Positions 11,001 through 23,309 of a DNA stretch of 64,000 bases are shown here, piece after piece. Source of the DNA: Purshia tridentata (Eukaryota > Streptophyta > Magnoliopsida > Rosales > Rosaceae); contig QANT01008667.1 of the NCBI GenBank assembly GCA_003254885.1, positions 1-64,000 on the forward strand, written 5' to 3'. The position numbers and the translations under genes were made by a program. Numbering within the stretch: the stretch's first letter is position 1; each line of letters opens with the position of its first letter. The notes under the pieces were generated by a model. The model searched no databases, had not been told where the DNA came from, and was given only the letters and a program-made list of their open reading frames with translations.

Positions 11001-12617
11001 GCTGACATTGCTACTGGCAAACCTATAACAAATTCTCTATCTTCCGTTAATATGCCTTCCATGGGTACTCCTAGGAGATCGTCTGGATTGATGGGCCGGT
11101 TTAGTCAGCTCCTATCTCTTGACACAGAGGAGCCGAGATCACAGCCTACCGAACAACAACTTGCTGCTCATCAACGCACCCTTCAGACAATACAAAAGTG
11201 CCACATTGACAGCATATTTACTGAGAGCAAGTTTCTGCAGGCTGAATCCCTGTTACAGCTTGCACGAGCATTGATTTGGGCTGCAGGGCGACCCCAGAAA
11301 GGGAACAGCTCTCCTGAGGATGAAGATACTGCTGTTTTCTGTTTGGAGTTGCTGATTGCTATTACCCTAAATAATAGGGATAGGATTGTGCTTCTTTGGC
11401 AGGGTGTGTATGAGCACATATCCAACATTGTTCAGTCAACTGTGATGCCTTGTGCCCTGGTAGAAAAGGCTGTTTTTGGACTTCTACGGATTTGCCAGCG
11501 GCTGCTTCCATACAAAGAGAACCTTGCTGATGAACTCTTGAGGTCACTGCAGCTTGTCTTGAAGCTCGATGCTCGGGTAGCTGACGCATACTGTGAGCAA
11601 ATTACACAGGAAGTCAGTCGACTTGTTAAAGCAAATGCTTCTCACATCAGATCACAATTGGGGTGGCGCACTATTACATCCCTACTCTCCATCACTGCTC
11701 GGCACCCGGAAGCTTCTGAGTCTGGGTTTGATGCATTGTTCTTCATTATGTCTGATGGAACCCACTTGTTGCCAGCCAATTATGTTCTCTGTCTAGATGC
11801 ATCAAGACAGTTTGCTGAGTCCCGTGTTGGGCAGGCAGAGCGATCCGTGTGTGCACTGGATCTTATGGCGGGTTCTGTTGATTGTTTAGCAAGGTGGTCC
11901 CATGAGGCTAAGCAAGCTATGAATGAGGAGGAAGCTGTGAAAATGTCTCAGGATATTGGGGAAATGTGGTTGCGGCTTGTTCAAGGATTAAGAAAAGTTT
12001 GTTTGGACCAGAGAGAAGAGGTTAGGAACCATGCTTTGTCATTGTTGCAGAAGTGCTTGACAGGAGTGGATGGGATCCCTCTTCCACATGGTCTGTGGTT
12101 GCAGTGCTTTGATCTGGTGATCTTTACAATGCTTGATGACTTGCTTGAAATTGCACAGGGACACTCCCAAAAGGACTACCGTAACATGGAGGGCACCCTT
12201 ATCCTTGCCATGAAACTATTGTCCAAAGTGTTTTTACAGCTACTACCTGACCTATCACAGTTAACAACCTTCTGCAAACTTTGGCTGGGTGTTCTCAGTC
12301 GAATGGAAAAATATATGAAGGTAAAAGTTAGAGGGAAAAAAAGTGAGAAGCTTCAGGATCAAGTACCTGAGCTACTTAAGAACACCTTGCTTGTAATGAA
12401 TTTAAGGGGTGTGCTTGTGCAGAGGAGTGCTTTAGGAGGAGACAGCTTGTGGGAGCTGACATGGCTACATGTAAATAACATTGCTCCATCCTTGCAATCT
12501 GAGGTATTCCCAGATCAAAACATACAGCAGCCAGAGACTATGAAGGGTGAAACAGGGGGAGGTCTGGCATCTGATGAAATGGGTACTTTGCTTCCTACTG
12601 AAAATTCTGGCACTTGA
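8073..12617 (+). CDS. GNOM: GNOM-type ARF guanine-nucleotide exchange factor, copy 1
   Basis: Two coding exons, 8073-8807 and 8961-12617, are split by a 153-bp phase-0 intron, giving 1463 residues (Arabidopsis GNOM has 1451). It activates ARF GTPases for endosome and Golgi trafficking, for example polar recycling of PIN auxin carriers. The N-terminus MGRLKLQTGIKAIEEEPED opens the DCB domain. The HUS box NLDCD is at residues 469-473. The Sec7 domain spans roughly 560-758, with FRLPGESQKI (catalytic Glu661) and SYSIIMLNTDQHN. Met699 aligns with GNOM Met696, the residue tied to brefeldin A sensitivity. C-terminal HDS regions follow, ending near WELTWLHVNNIAPSL. The start is fixed by homology and is matched in copy 2. 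All signature stretches I remember from Arabidopsis GNOM are intact, so this is probably the copy doing the ancestral job. Confidence 0.97.
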
Positions 12618-13919
12618 GGTTAGCATGTTGTATGGTTGCTGGCAACTCAAGCTTGTCTTGTTAGTGCATGTTAATAAGCACGCATGATCATGACCACTGA
12701 GTAGTTACTTTAGGAGGCATTCTGTTCTGAAATTTGATGTCATAGAAACGGCAGACGGTATCTTAATTTTTGTTGTAGAGCTGCTAGATGTGGATTAGCA
12801 CAGAGGGAACAGATATACCTAGTGGTTTTAAAACGCAAGCGGATTGGTCATTTTCTTAGGACTTATCTTCGTCTTCCTTGAAATGGTGTCGCATCCTTGC
12901 GACCACATAACTCTGTTGTGATCTACGCCCCGGATAAGTACTGGTTTTCTTCTCTACAGATGGCAGATTGTCTTGCCTTCTGTTAGGTTGCTAGTTAATC
13001 ATTCTATATCTTTGTATTACCTTGTTCATCAATGTACAGAACTCAAGATTTCTACTTCTATGTAGTATTTTTACTCGGCGTGGAACTTCTAATTGTGCCA
13101 TGCTTGACATAGATAATTTCAGTTTCATGTATTTCAAATTGTTGGTTAATTCCAATGATATGGTTGTGATTGTATGATGGCTTCTTCTTTTTTGGTGCGA
13201 AAGTTGGGATTTTATAATGCATTTTTTAGATATGCCATTGACATCTTTACTTCTGGATCTGCAACATTAAATTAATTATGTACCCTCGCCTTCCCAAAAT
13301 GCTTATGATTCTCGAGGCCAATGAGACTAGCTTAGGAGGGTATAAAACATTGACTTCTCACATTCTAAATGAGTGTTTCGAATGTTGGTGTAATTGATGA
13401 CGATTACAGAATCGGACCAAGGTGAATGCTCGACCTACAACGCTAAATTGTTCAATGTAAATTTATTCGTTCGTACACTTAAAAATGTATCGAATTCCTT
13501 TTTTTGAAGTGTTAATCTATTTTGTGCATGTACTTCAATTTGTCCTTATTTATAATTGACTTTAATAAGTAATCTCGAATGAGAGCGTACAAAATGTGAG
13601 TCTACTTTTGGAGTGTATATATATATATATATTTCTTTTTTTGTTATATATTTTCTTTGTTTTGGGAACACTTTGGGTGTCCGCTGTGGTGATTATATTT
13701 TCTGATATATAGAGAAATAAATTACTTTCTGATTTTAGTGGGCATTTTTTAAGATATTTATTTGGATGGGTTTTTTTATTGTATAATTTGGACTGAGATT
13801 TTGATGGGATTAAAATCATTAAACGCATGAAAAATCGCGTAGTCCACGTTTTACGAGACACTGTACGGGAAGATCTCAATTTCAATCCCCCACCCTCCAA
13901 CAAAAAATATTTTGCTGCA
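12618..13919. other. 3' flank of GNOM copy 1 and spacer before copy 2
   Basis: The first about 600 bp are similar to the flank after copy 2. Shared blocks include TTAATAAGCAC or CTAATAAGCAC soon after the stop, GCGTGGAACTTC, GTGCCATGCT and TTGTTGGTTAATT. This DNA is therefore 3' UTR or flank included in the duplicated unit. The rest (about 13250-13900) is AT-rich unique spacer with a short TA run near 13615-13631 and no coding exon. Confidence 0.6.
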
Positions 13920-14675
13920 CTCTGCTTTGCAATAACCGATCTGGTACCGAAGTGTTGGACCGGGCAATCGACGGCCGGCAGAGACAGAGGAACCGAATTC
14001 GAGAGCTTCAGGCTTGAGATCGCTGTCGAGGTGGTGGCCAAATGAAATTTGGAATTTGAATCCTTAGTCCCAGGCAAATTTGATAATTGGGACACATTTG
14101 GTATCCAATTTTGGATTCGACATTGGAGGGGCCAATCAAAATCAATGCCATATCCATGGAACCGAACCGAGTCTTTATTTTCTTGGGGAGCTGATTAGCA
14201 TTGATTTTAGTCGTAAGTTTTCAATATAAAATTCAAATTTTAGTTTTGATTGACAGCAATGCTAGAGAAAATGATGAATACTTATGATTCCATGGAATGT
14301 TAATTTAATTTAATTTAATTTAATTTAATTTAATTTAATTTTTTTAATTATTGTTTTTATGTCTAGATGATGGTCTGTGGTACATGTATAGACATTTGCA
14401 TTATAGATTTTGGGAAGCTATGGTTGTGGAATTGGTTAGAGTAGCGTTTTGGTAATGGTAGTTTATTGGCTACTTAGGATATAATTGGCAATGTTTGAAA
14501 TGGGGATTCTCTATTACTTGTTGCACTTCATTCAGCTTATTTGTTATGTTGAATCTCAAAATAGGTATGTTTCAGTACCTCCATAGATCGTGAAGGTATG
14601 CGTTGCCTATGCTTCTTTGCCTTCTCTGCATAGAAGTTGGCAAATACAGATAGAACTTGGTTTCTGTTCAAAGAT
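13920..14675 (+). promoter_or_regulatory. GNOM copy 2 5' leader region
   Basis: Similar to the copy 1 leader in blocks (CTGGTACCGAAGTGTTGGAC; the 110 bases before the ATG). No similarity to copy 1 is obvious further upstream than about 13930, so the two promoters appear to differ. It contains a TAATT microsatellite at 14301-14342 that copy 1 lacks. Confidence 0.5.
14301..14342. repeat. TAATT pentanucleotide microsatellite, about 8 units
   Basis: An uninterrupted run of TAATT repeats flows into a T tract, within the leader or leader intron of GNOM copy 2. It is likely to be length-variable between individuals. Confidence 0.9.
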
Positions 14676-17600
14676 ATGGGGGGTGTAAAGCTGAAAACTG
14701 GAATCAAGGCAGTTGAGGAAGAACCCAAGAACTGTGATGCAACAAATTATAATAAAGATACTTTGGCATGCATCATCAATTCAGAAATAGGCGCTGTATT
14801 AGCGGTTATGAGGAGGAACGTAAGATGGGGAGGACATTATGTAAACGATGAGGATCAGCTGGAACACTCTCTAATCCAATCTTTAAAGGCATTACGCAAG
14901 CAAATCTTTTCATGGCAGCATCAGTGGCATACCATCAACCCTGCTGTGTATCTCCAGCCATTTTTAGATGTGATTAGATCAGATGAAACTGGTGCACCAA
15001 TCACTGGCGTGGCTTTGTCATCTGTTTACACTGTCTTAACCCTGGATGTGATTGATCAAAATTCTGTGAATGTTGAAGATGCCATGCACTTGTTAGTTGA
15101 TGCTATCACTGGCTGTCGATTTGAGGTGACTGATCCTGCATCAGAAGAAGTGGTACTGATGAAGATACTACAGGTTCTTCTGGCTTGCATGAAGAGTAAA
15201 GCATCTGTTATCTTGAGTAATCAGCATGTTTGCACTATAGTAAATACATGTTTCCGTATAGTCCATCAAGCAGGAACGAAAGGTGAGCTGTTGCAACGCA
15301 TAGCTCGCCACACAATGCATGAACTTGTTAGATGTATTTTCTCACATCTCCCAGATGTTCAAAACACTGAATGTATATTGGTAAATGGAAGCAATTCCGT
15401 AAAACAAGAGGTACTACTTCTGTCAACGTTAGCATTTTTTATAGGGTCGTACTCTTTGCCTAGTGGTGTTGATTATGTAAAATTGATCTTGCAGTCGAGT
15501 CTTAAAACTATGCTTTTTTAAGAATGTGGTTTTTCTCCTGTGCAGATTGCAGGGATAAATAATGAGTTTGCTTCAGGAAGTAGACAATTGGAAAATGGCA
15601 ACATGAGTTCTGAGTATGAAAGTCAACTATTATTCACAAATTCTGCTTTGAATGCTTCCACAGGTGTACCGTCTGATATGGATGAAAATACAACTGGGCC
15701 TTCTAGCGGGAAGGAGGCTGTTCAATATGACTTGCATCTCATGACTGAGCCATTTGGGGTCCCCTGCATGTTCGAAATATTTAACTTTCTATGCTCTTTG
15801 TTAAATGTAGTTGAGCATATGGGAATGGGTACCAGATCTAACACCATAGCATTTGATGAAGATGTTCCTCTTTTTGCCTTGGGTTTGGTTAATTCGGCTA
15901 TGGAATTGGGTGGGTCCTCCATTCAGCATCACCCCAAGTTATTGAGTTTGGTTCAGGATTCATTGTTTCAGAATCTGATGCATTGTGGCCTATCAACAAG
16001 TCCACTTATTCTTTCAATGGTATGCAGCATTGTTCTAAATTTGTATCACCATCTGCGCACTGAACTTAAACTACAGCTTGAGGCTTTCTTTTCTTGCGTG
16101 ATATTGAGGCTTGCACAAAGCAGGTATGGAGCTTCTTATCAACAGCAGGAAGTTGCCATGGAGGCTCTTGTTGACTTCTGCAGGCAGAAAACTTTCATGG
16201 TCGAGATGTACGCAAACTTAGATTGTGACATAACGTGCAGTAATATCTTTGAAGACCTTTCTAATCTGTTGTCAAAGAGTGCATTCCCTGTTAAATTCCC
16301 TTTGTCTTCAATTAACATTCTATCTCTGGATGGTCTCATTGCTGTTATTCAGGGAATATCAGAAAGGGTAGGGAATGGATCAGTTAGTTCTGCTCATAAT
16401 CCAGTGAATCTTCAAGAGTATACTCCATTCTGGATGGTGAAGTGTGACAACTACGGCGATCCTAATTATTGGGTTCCATTTGTTCGCCGGAGGAAGTACA
16501 TAAAAAGGAGGTTGATGATTGGAGCGGATCATTTTAACCATGATCCAAAAAAAGGGCTGGAGTTCCTCCAAGGAATTCAACTCTTGCCTGAGAAACTTGA
16601 TCCTGAAAGTGTGGCCTGCTTTTTCAGGTACACTGCTGGGTTAGACAAGAATCTCATTGGGGATTTTCTGGGAAATCATGATGACTTTTGTGTTCAGGTT
16701 CTTCATAAATTTGCTGGTACATTTGATTTTAAGGATATGAATTTGGATACAGCACTCCGTTTATTTTTGGAGACGTTTCGATTGCCTGGAGAATCGCAAA
16801 AGATACAAAGGGTGCTTGAAGCATTCTCAGAGAGATACTATGAGCAATCAACACAAATTCTAGCAAACAAGGATGCTGCTCTTCTGTTGTCATATTCAAT
16901 CATAATGCTCAATACAGATCAGCACAACATTCAGGTGAAGAAGAAGATGACAGAGGAGGATTTCATTCGGAATAATCGGCACATTAATGGAGGCAATGAT
17001 CTACCTCGAGAATTCCTGTCAGAGCTTTACCACTCAATATGCAAAAATGAGATCCGCACAACTCCAGAACAAGGTGCGGGTTATCCTGAAATGACCCCAA
17101 GCCGGTGGATTGATTTAATACATAAATCCAAGAAGAATGCTCCATTTGTTCTATCTGATTCTAAGGCGTACCTCGACCATGATATGTTTGCTATAATCTC
17201 GGGCCCTACAATTGCTGCTATCTCTGTGGTATTTGGTCATGCAGAACATGAAGAGGTTTACCAAACATGCATCGATGGATGTTTAGCCGTTGCAAAGATA
17301 GCAGCATGCTTTCATCTTGAAGATGTGTTGGATGATTTGGTTGTGTCTCTGTGTGAGTTCACAACCCTCTTAAACCCATCATTGTTTGATGAACCTGTGC
17401 TAGCTTTTGGTGATGACACAAAAGCTAGAATGTCAACTGTGACAGTTTTCACAATTGCCAATAGGTATGGTGATTACATTCGCACAGGTTGGAGAAATGT
17501 TCTGGACTGCATCTTAAGATTACACAAGTTTGGTCTTCTTTCGGCTCGTGTGGTCAGTGATGCAGCTGATGAGACGGAGTCTTCTGCTGACACAGGTCAT

Positions 17601-19196
17601 GGCAAGCCCATCACAAATTCTCTATCTTCTGTTCCTATGGCTTCTGTGACAACTCCTAAGAAATCTTCTGGATTGATGGGCCGGTTTAGTCAGTTCTTAT
17701 CTCTTGACACAGAGGAACCAAAATCACAGCCAACTGAAGAAGAACTCGCTGCTCATCAACGAACCCTTCAGACAATTCAAGAGTGTCACATTGATGGCAT
17801 ATTTACTGAAAGCAAGTTTCTGCGGGGTGAATCCCTGTTACAGCTTGCACAAGCAGTAATCTGGGCTGCAGGGCGACCGCAGAAAGGGAACAGCTCTCCT
17901 GAGGATGAAGATACTGCAGTTTTTTGTTTGGAGTTGTTGATTGCTGTTACCATAAATAATAGGGATAGGATTATGCTTCTTTGGCAGGGTGTGTTTGAGC
18001 ACATATCCAACATTGTTCAGTCAACTGTGATGCCTTGCGCGCTGGTAGAGAAGGCTGTTTTTGGACTTCTTCGGATATGCCAGCGGCTGCTTCCCTATAA
18101 AGAGAACCTGGCTGATGAACTTTTGAGGTCACTGCAGCTTGTCTTAAAGCTAGATGCTCGGGTTGCCGATACATACTGTGAGCAAATTACACAGGAAGTC
18201 AGTCGCCTTGTGAAAGCAAATGCCTCTCACATCAGATCCTCAATGGGATGGCGCACAATTACATCCCTTCTCTCCATCACTGCTCGGCACCCGGAAGCTT
18301 CTGAGGCTGGGTTTGATGCACTGTTCTTCATTATGTCTGATAGAACCCACTTGTTGCCAGCTAATTATGCTCTCTGTGTGGATGCATCAAGGCAGTTTGC
18401 TGAGTCTCGTGTTGGGCAGACAGAGCGATCTCTGTGCGCACTGGATCTTATGGCGGGTTCTGTCGATTGTTTAGCAAGGTGGGCCCATGAGGCTAAGCAA
18501 TCTATGAACGAGGAGGATGCTGTGAAAATGTCTCAGGATATTGGGGAAATGTGGTTGCGGCTTGTTCAGGGATTGAGAAAAGTTTGTTTGGACCAAAGAG
18601 AAGAGGTTAGGAACCATGCTTTGTTATCATTGCAGAAGTGCTTGACAGGAGTGGATGGAATCCCTCTTCCACATGGACTGTGGTTACAGTGCTTTGATAC
18701 GGTGATCTTCACAATGCTTGATGACTTGCTTGAAATTGCACAGGGACACTTCCAAAAGGACTACCGCAACATGGAAGGCACACTTATCCTTGCCATGAAG
18801 CTCTTGTCCATAGTGTTTTCACAGCAACTGCCTGATATATCACAGTTAACAACCTTCTGCAAACTATGGCTGTGTGTTCTCAGTCGAATGGAAAAATTTA
18901 TGAAAGTTATAGTTGGAGGGAAAAAAAGTGAGAAGCTTCAGGACCAAGTACCTGAGCTACTGAAGAACACCTTGCTTGTAATGAATTTAAGGGGAGTGCT
19001 TGTGCAGGGGAGTGCTTTAGGAGGAGATAGCATGTGGGAGCTGACATGGCTACATGTAAATAAAATTGCTCCATCTTTGCAATCTGAGGTTTTTCGTGAT
19101 ATAGAGCAGGGTGCAACAGGGGGAGGATCTGATGAAATGGGTTCTGTACTTCATCCTGAAACGATGCCCTCTGAAGGTTCTGGCAGTGGAGGTTAG
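14676..19196 (+). CDS. GNOM: GNOM-type ARF guanine-nucleotide exchange factor, copy 2
   Basis: Two coding exons, 14676-15410 and 15546-19196, with a 135-bp phase-0 intron at the same place as in copy 1, give 1461 residues. The first exon is exactly as long as in copy 1 (735 nt). The catalytic Glu661 in FRLPGESQKI, Met699 in SYSIIMLNTDQHN and the NLDCD HUS motif are all kept, so exchange activity and brefeldin sensitivity are predicted. It departs from Arabidopsis GNOM at sites copy 1 keeps: MGGVKLKTGIKAVEEEPKN at the start, VVFGHAEHE for VVFDHAEHE, CIDGCLAVAKIAACFHLED after the Sec7 domain, and a rearranged acidic tail (VFRDIEQGATGGGSDEMGS). The frame is fully open, so it is a gene and not a pseudogene. 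It appears to be the faster-evolving tandem paralogue. Confidence 0.96.
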
Positions 19197-22100
19197 ATGC
19201 TGTATAGTTGTTGCAACTTGAACTGGTCTTGCTAATGCATGCTAATAAGCACACATGATGATGACCACTGATTGGTTATATTTTGGGAGGCCTTTTTTTT
19301 AATTTTTATTTGCTGAAATTTGATGGTATAAAACTGGCTGGCGACATCTTAATTTTGGTTCCAGAGCTGCTAGACGTGGATTAGCACTGAGGAAAGTGAT
19401 ATCCCTAGTGGCTTGAAAACCCCATCGCATTGATCGTTATCTTAGTATGCTCATCATCATCTTCTTTGAAATAGTGTCCTCATCTTTGGCTCCAGATAAT
19501 TCTATTGTAGTGTATTCCCTTAGATAAATGTTAGCTTTTCTCTAAAGATATCATATTCTTCTTGTTTTCTAGCAGGGTGCTTCGTAGGCCTATAACTCCC
19601 CCACCCCAATTTTGTTATATTTAATTTTTTAGAAGCTCGAAGGGATGGAATGATTTCTTCCTAAAGTGGTGTATTTTTTTGGCATTGATTTGTTCAACAG
19701 TGTACAGAACTCGAAATTGCTACTATGAATAAGTAGCACTTTTATTTGGCGTGGAACTTCCATTCGTGCCATGCTCGACGTAGATAAATTTCATTTTCTT
19801 GAAGTGCAATTTGTTGGTTAATTTAGTGCTAGTGAAGTCGTTATATGATGACTCTTTTTTCCTGCGAAGGTTGGGATTTCGTAATGGATTGTCGAGGATT
19901 GTCGAGATAAGCCACGTTTACCGGATTTGTGGAGTTTGTATCACTGTCACAGCTTTTTTTTTCGTAAGTTACGAAGTTATTTAGTAAGCCTGGCTTAGGT
20001 TGCCTTATTTGATCTTTGTTCATAGCTTCTTCTTCTCGCTCCATTCATTGGAAGCTTCATGCATTCTTTTTAAAAAATACATATTATATATATGGTGTTG
20101 ATAGAAAGATTTTACATTTTCAGTATTATATTGTGATTTATAAAGATTTGAATTATTCTTTTTATTATCAATTTGTTTTGAAATAAATGTCTAAATTTTT
20201 TTATAAGTCATTATGCAATGCTTTTTTAACGTGAGATCTTTCTTTTAAGGTTATAACAATATAAAAGTGCATTTGGAAATCGCAAATAACAATGTCCTAA
20301 ATTTAAATTTTTATTAAGTTTGACTAAGTTATGTTTAAAACCATATATAGAGATGTATTCTTTTCTTTTTTAAGATCTGAGATAATTTCAACTTAAGAAT
20401 TTACAGCTTTCAAAACCTTGTTTTATGATTATAAGCCTCATTAGAATGGTGTTGTTAACTTGCTATATAGAACTCCTAGTGGTTGTCGTTCCCTCATTGC
20501 GGAGGATGCTAGGGCCTTGCTAAGGGTCGTTTAATTAGCTAGTTTTTGTTTTTCCGTTTTGGGCCTGAGCCCTCCAGTTTACCCCAAAAAAAAAACTTGC
20601 TATATAGAACATATAGATAAGTCCGGTCCTAATGAGTAGAAGGCAGGAGAGACCAGGGTTGGTCACAAGCCCGCATCAACTTTTGAATATAAAGCAGGCA
20701 GCAGGTCGAGGACTGTCACAGTGGCATTGGTAAAGCCAAAAAATTTAAAAAAGCGAATATATCATACGGACCACGGTCATAGAGAATTACAGATAAACAT
20801 AACATTATTACATTGTATACCCAAAACGGCAAAAGTAAAGAATGCAATCCGATCCAAGTAGTCGAGATGATTGAATGGGGGAGTGAGAGGACTGAGGACT
20901 AGCTCTGTGGCTCATGGGGTGGTCTGTCTCTCGTGGCTCGGTTTTTGGCGGTGTGGTGTTCCAGAGAGACCAGACCTTGGCTTTCGATACCTTGTCGGGA
21001 CTCGCAGACAGTGACGTGTTCCCACTACTCCATGCGCACGTTACCCCACACCCCACACCACTCTCTCTTTCTTTCTGTCTGTAAAACAAGAGAGATAAAG
21101 TCCCAACTCCCAACTTCCCACTCTTAAGAAAACCCCAAACAACTCCTCTAGGTTCCTTGCCCACATCCCCTCCACCTTTCCACCACCCGCCCATTCTCTC
21201 TGGTCAAATCACAATCCCACACGTAACCCCAAAAGGGTATAACTGTAATTTTCTCGCTTAGTGTATAGAGTAATGTCTCACTCCAACTTGGAGCTTAGCT
21301 AGCAAGCTCGGAACTTGTAGAGGCACCAAACACCGTGTAATTACCAGGGACAAGAAAAACCAGGCTCTCTGCAAAACCGCCTTTTTACTGATTTATAGAG
21401 GACGGATAGATAGGTACAGTGAGTGATGCACGAATTGTTATCGTACGCCAGGGAGTCTTGGGTCCCTTAACGTACGCCCGCACCCCCAGAAGTGGTAAAA
21501 AGGTGCAGACCTATCTACCAGAGCTGCAGGCAGAGGCTTCAATGCTCAAAAATCAAAATACCGGAGGCCCCCCACCACCCTTCACTGATAGAGAGAGAAG
21601 CAAGGAACTGAGGAAGCTGCTTATTAGCATGCACTAGCTTTGTGATACCTACACGTATAAGATTGTAGTGGTATTAATGGAGCTCTTAGGTGAATCTCTG
21701 TGTAATTATTGGGGGTGGGTTTCGAAGTGTCTTGAGGGTTAGATCTTTGAGTGTTATTGTTGGGCTTTAAGAAGTGGGTTTTTTTTTATCTCATCCAAAA
21801 AAGAAGGTTGTTGGATTTCAAATGGTGTTTGTTTGTTGGATGATGATCTGATATTTCTGTTTTAGGGTTTTCATGCAAAACAAAGGGAAATCAAGCCAAA
21901 CCCAAGCGTTGTAATGTCCGATTCTGTCACTCAAAGATAGTTTGGCTAGGTGGGTTTTGTACAAGGGATAAGGTTTTGGATTGTATCTATTAGGGATCTC
22001 TCAATCCACTACAGCAAGCAAACAAAGAACAAGGAGTCGATGTAAGTAAGGCCAGTTTCCAGTTTTAAGTAACCGTGTAAAAGAAGCTAAAGATTTTATC

Positions 22101-22310
22101 TCGGTGTGTATTGTAGAATCCAAGCTGGTCTTCCTTAATTGGTTAGCTGGGTGCTTTGTCGCTATCTGATTTTCTAACCAGCCAAATACAGAAAGAGTGT
22201 AAAAGAGGATCCAGAGAAGGAGAAGAGGCTTGTTTGGTTTCTGGGATATATTTGTTCCCCTTGTTTGCTACGATTTGGGCTTTTGTTTCTAAGATTTAGA
22301 AGTCCAGGCC
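19197..22310. other. 3' flank of GNOM copy 2, spacer and AHL promoter/leader
   Basis: About 600 bp after the stop match the copy 1 flank, and AT-rich spacer follows. It holds one LINE remnant (20457-20610). From about 20850 the DNA becomes GC-richer and CT-rich. The 1 kb before 22311 (AG- and CT-rich tracts, AGGGTTTT motifs) is probably the promoter and long leader of the AHL gene. No exon is supported. Confidence 0.55.
20457..20610 (+). mobile_element. 5'-truncated LINE (L1-like) 3' end with 17-bp target-site duplication
   Basis: The 17-mer AACTTGCTATATAGAAC occurs perfectly at 20457-20473 and again at 20594-20610. Between them lies a 120-bp insert that ends in a run of A directly before the second copy. 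The insert holds GCGGAGGATGCTAGGGCC (frame reads CRSLIAEDARALLRVV then stop, like a LINE RNase H tail), followed by GTTTTGGGCCTGAGCCC, typical of plant LINE 3' ends. This is target-primed insertion of a heavily 5'-truncated copy. The intact duplication suggests it is fairly young. Confidence 0.85.
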
Positions 22311-23309
22311 ATGGCGAATCGATGGTGGGCTGGAAATGTGGCTATGGGCGGTGGCAGTGGCGTTGTGGACTCAATCTCCTCTGCTCCGCCGCCTTCACTT
22401 CACCTCAGAAACACCGAGGTCGAAGACCACCACCACAACAATGGCACCAACACCACTCCTACTAACAGCAGCACCAGCAACAACCCAAACACAACCCCTC
22501 AGAAGCAAAACCACAACCACAATGAAGGCGACGAAGATAGCAGGGATGACACTGATCCTCGTGGTGATGCTGAACAAGACCACAACAACTCGGGCGGCCG
22601 CGAAAGCGCTGAGCCCGGCAGCAGCAACCGCCGGCCTCGAGGGCGGCCTCCCGGGTCGAAGAACAAACCCAAACCGCCAATAATCATCACCAAAGAGAGT
22701 CCCAATGCTCTAAGAAGCCATGTCTTGGAAATCAGCAGCGGCAGTGACATTGTGGATAGCATTGCAACCTTTGCCCAAAGGCGGCACAGAGGGGTGTCGG
22801 TTCTGAGCGGCAGCGGCATTGTCACCAATGTCACTCTCCGGCAACCCGCGGCGCCCAGTGGCGTTATCACGCTGCACGGAAGGTTCGAGATACTGTCGCT
22901 TTCAGGGGCGTTTTTGCCCTCCCCGTCCCCGCCCGGCGCGACTGGTTTAACAGTCTACTTGGCCGGCGGGCAGGGGCAGGTTGTTGGTGGGACCGTGATG
23001 GGGGCGTTGATGGCTTCTGGTCCGGTGATGGTTATCGCGGCCACGTTTACGAACGCGACATATGAGAGACTTCCGCTTGAGGAGGAGGCGGTTGGAGAGG
23101 GAATGCAATTGCAGCAGCAGCCGCAGCAACAATCGGGTGTGAATTCCGGGCCTGGTGGAAACTCTTCGGCTTCTCAGGCATTGGGTGATCAACAACAAAC
23201 TCCAATTCCCATTTACAATTTGCCTCCGAATTTACTCCCAAATGGTCAGATGCCTCATGATGTGTTCTGGGGTGCTCCTCCTCCTCCGCGGCCCCCTCCA
23301 TCTTACTGA
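22311..23309 (+). CDS. AT-hook motif nuclear-localized (AHL) protein, clade A
   Basis: An intronless frame of 332 residues beginning MANRWW, with a good start context (gccatggcg). Residues 30-105 are low-complexity, rich in His, Asn, Thr and acidic residues. A single type-I AT hook, [17 protein letters not shown], lies at about 107-123 and binds the AT-rich minor groove. The PPC/DUF296 domain runs from about LRSHVLE (134) to about 255 and includes [10 protein letters not shown] (190-199), the conserved stretch used for trimerisation and partner binding. A Gln-rich part and a Pro-rich tail ([12 protein letters not shown]) follow. One type-I hook and no introns define clade A (the Arabidopsis AHL15-29 group), nuclear regulators of growth, flowering and senescence. 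Which member it corresponds to cannot be settled by eye. A GA repeat follows the stop at about 23320-23340. Confidence 0.95.
   Translation: MANRWWAGNVAMGGGSGVVDSISSAPPPSLHLRNTEVEDHHHNNGTNTTPTNSSTSNNPNTTPQKQNHNHNEGDEDSRDDTDPRGDAEQDHNNSGGRESAEPGSSNRRPRGRPPGSKNKPKPPIIITKESPNALRSHVLEISSGSDIVDSIATFAQRRHRGVSVLSGSGIVTNVTLRQPAAPSGVITLHGRFEILSLSGAFLPSPSPPGATGLTVYLAGGQGQVVGGTVMGALMASGPVMVIAATFTNATYERLPLEEEAVGEGMQLQQQPQQQSGVNSGPGGNSSASQALGDQQQTPIPIYNLPPNLLPNGQMPHDVFWGAPPPPRPPPSY

Noticed and set aside
13562-14095. A 177-codon minus-strand frame antisense to the GNOM copy 2 leader
   Set aside because: It is rich in low-complexity Lys, Ile and Tyr runs from AT-rich DNA, has no family match and overlaps a leader conserved with copy 1.
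21419-21637. An upstream open frame in the AHL leader
   Set aside because: The frame starts with GTG, not ATG, and shows no family match.
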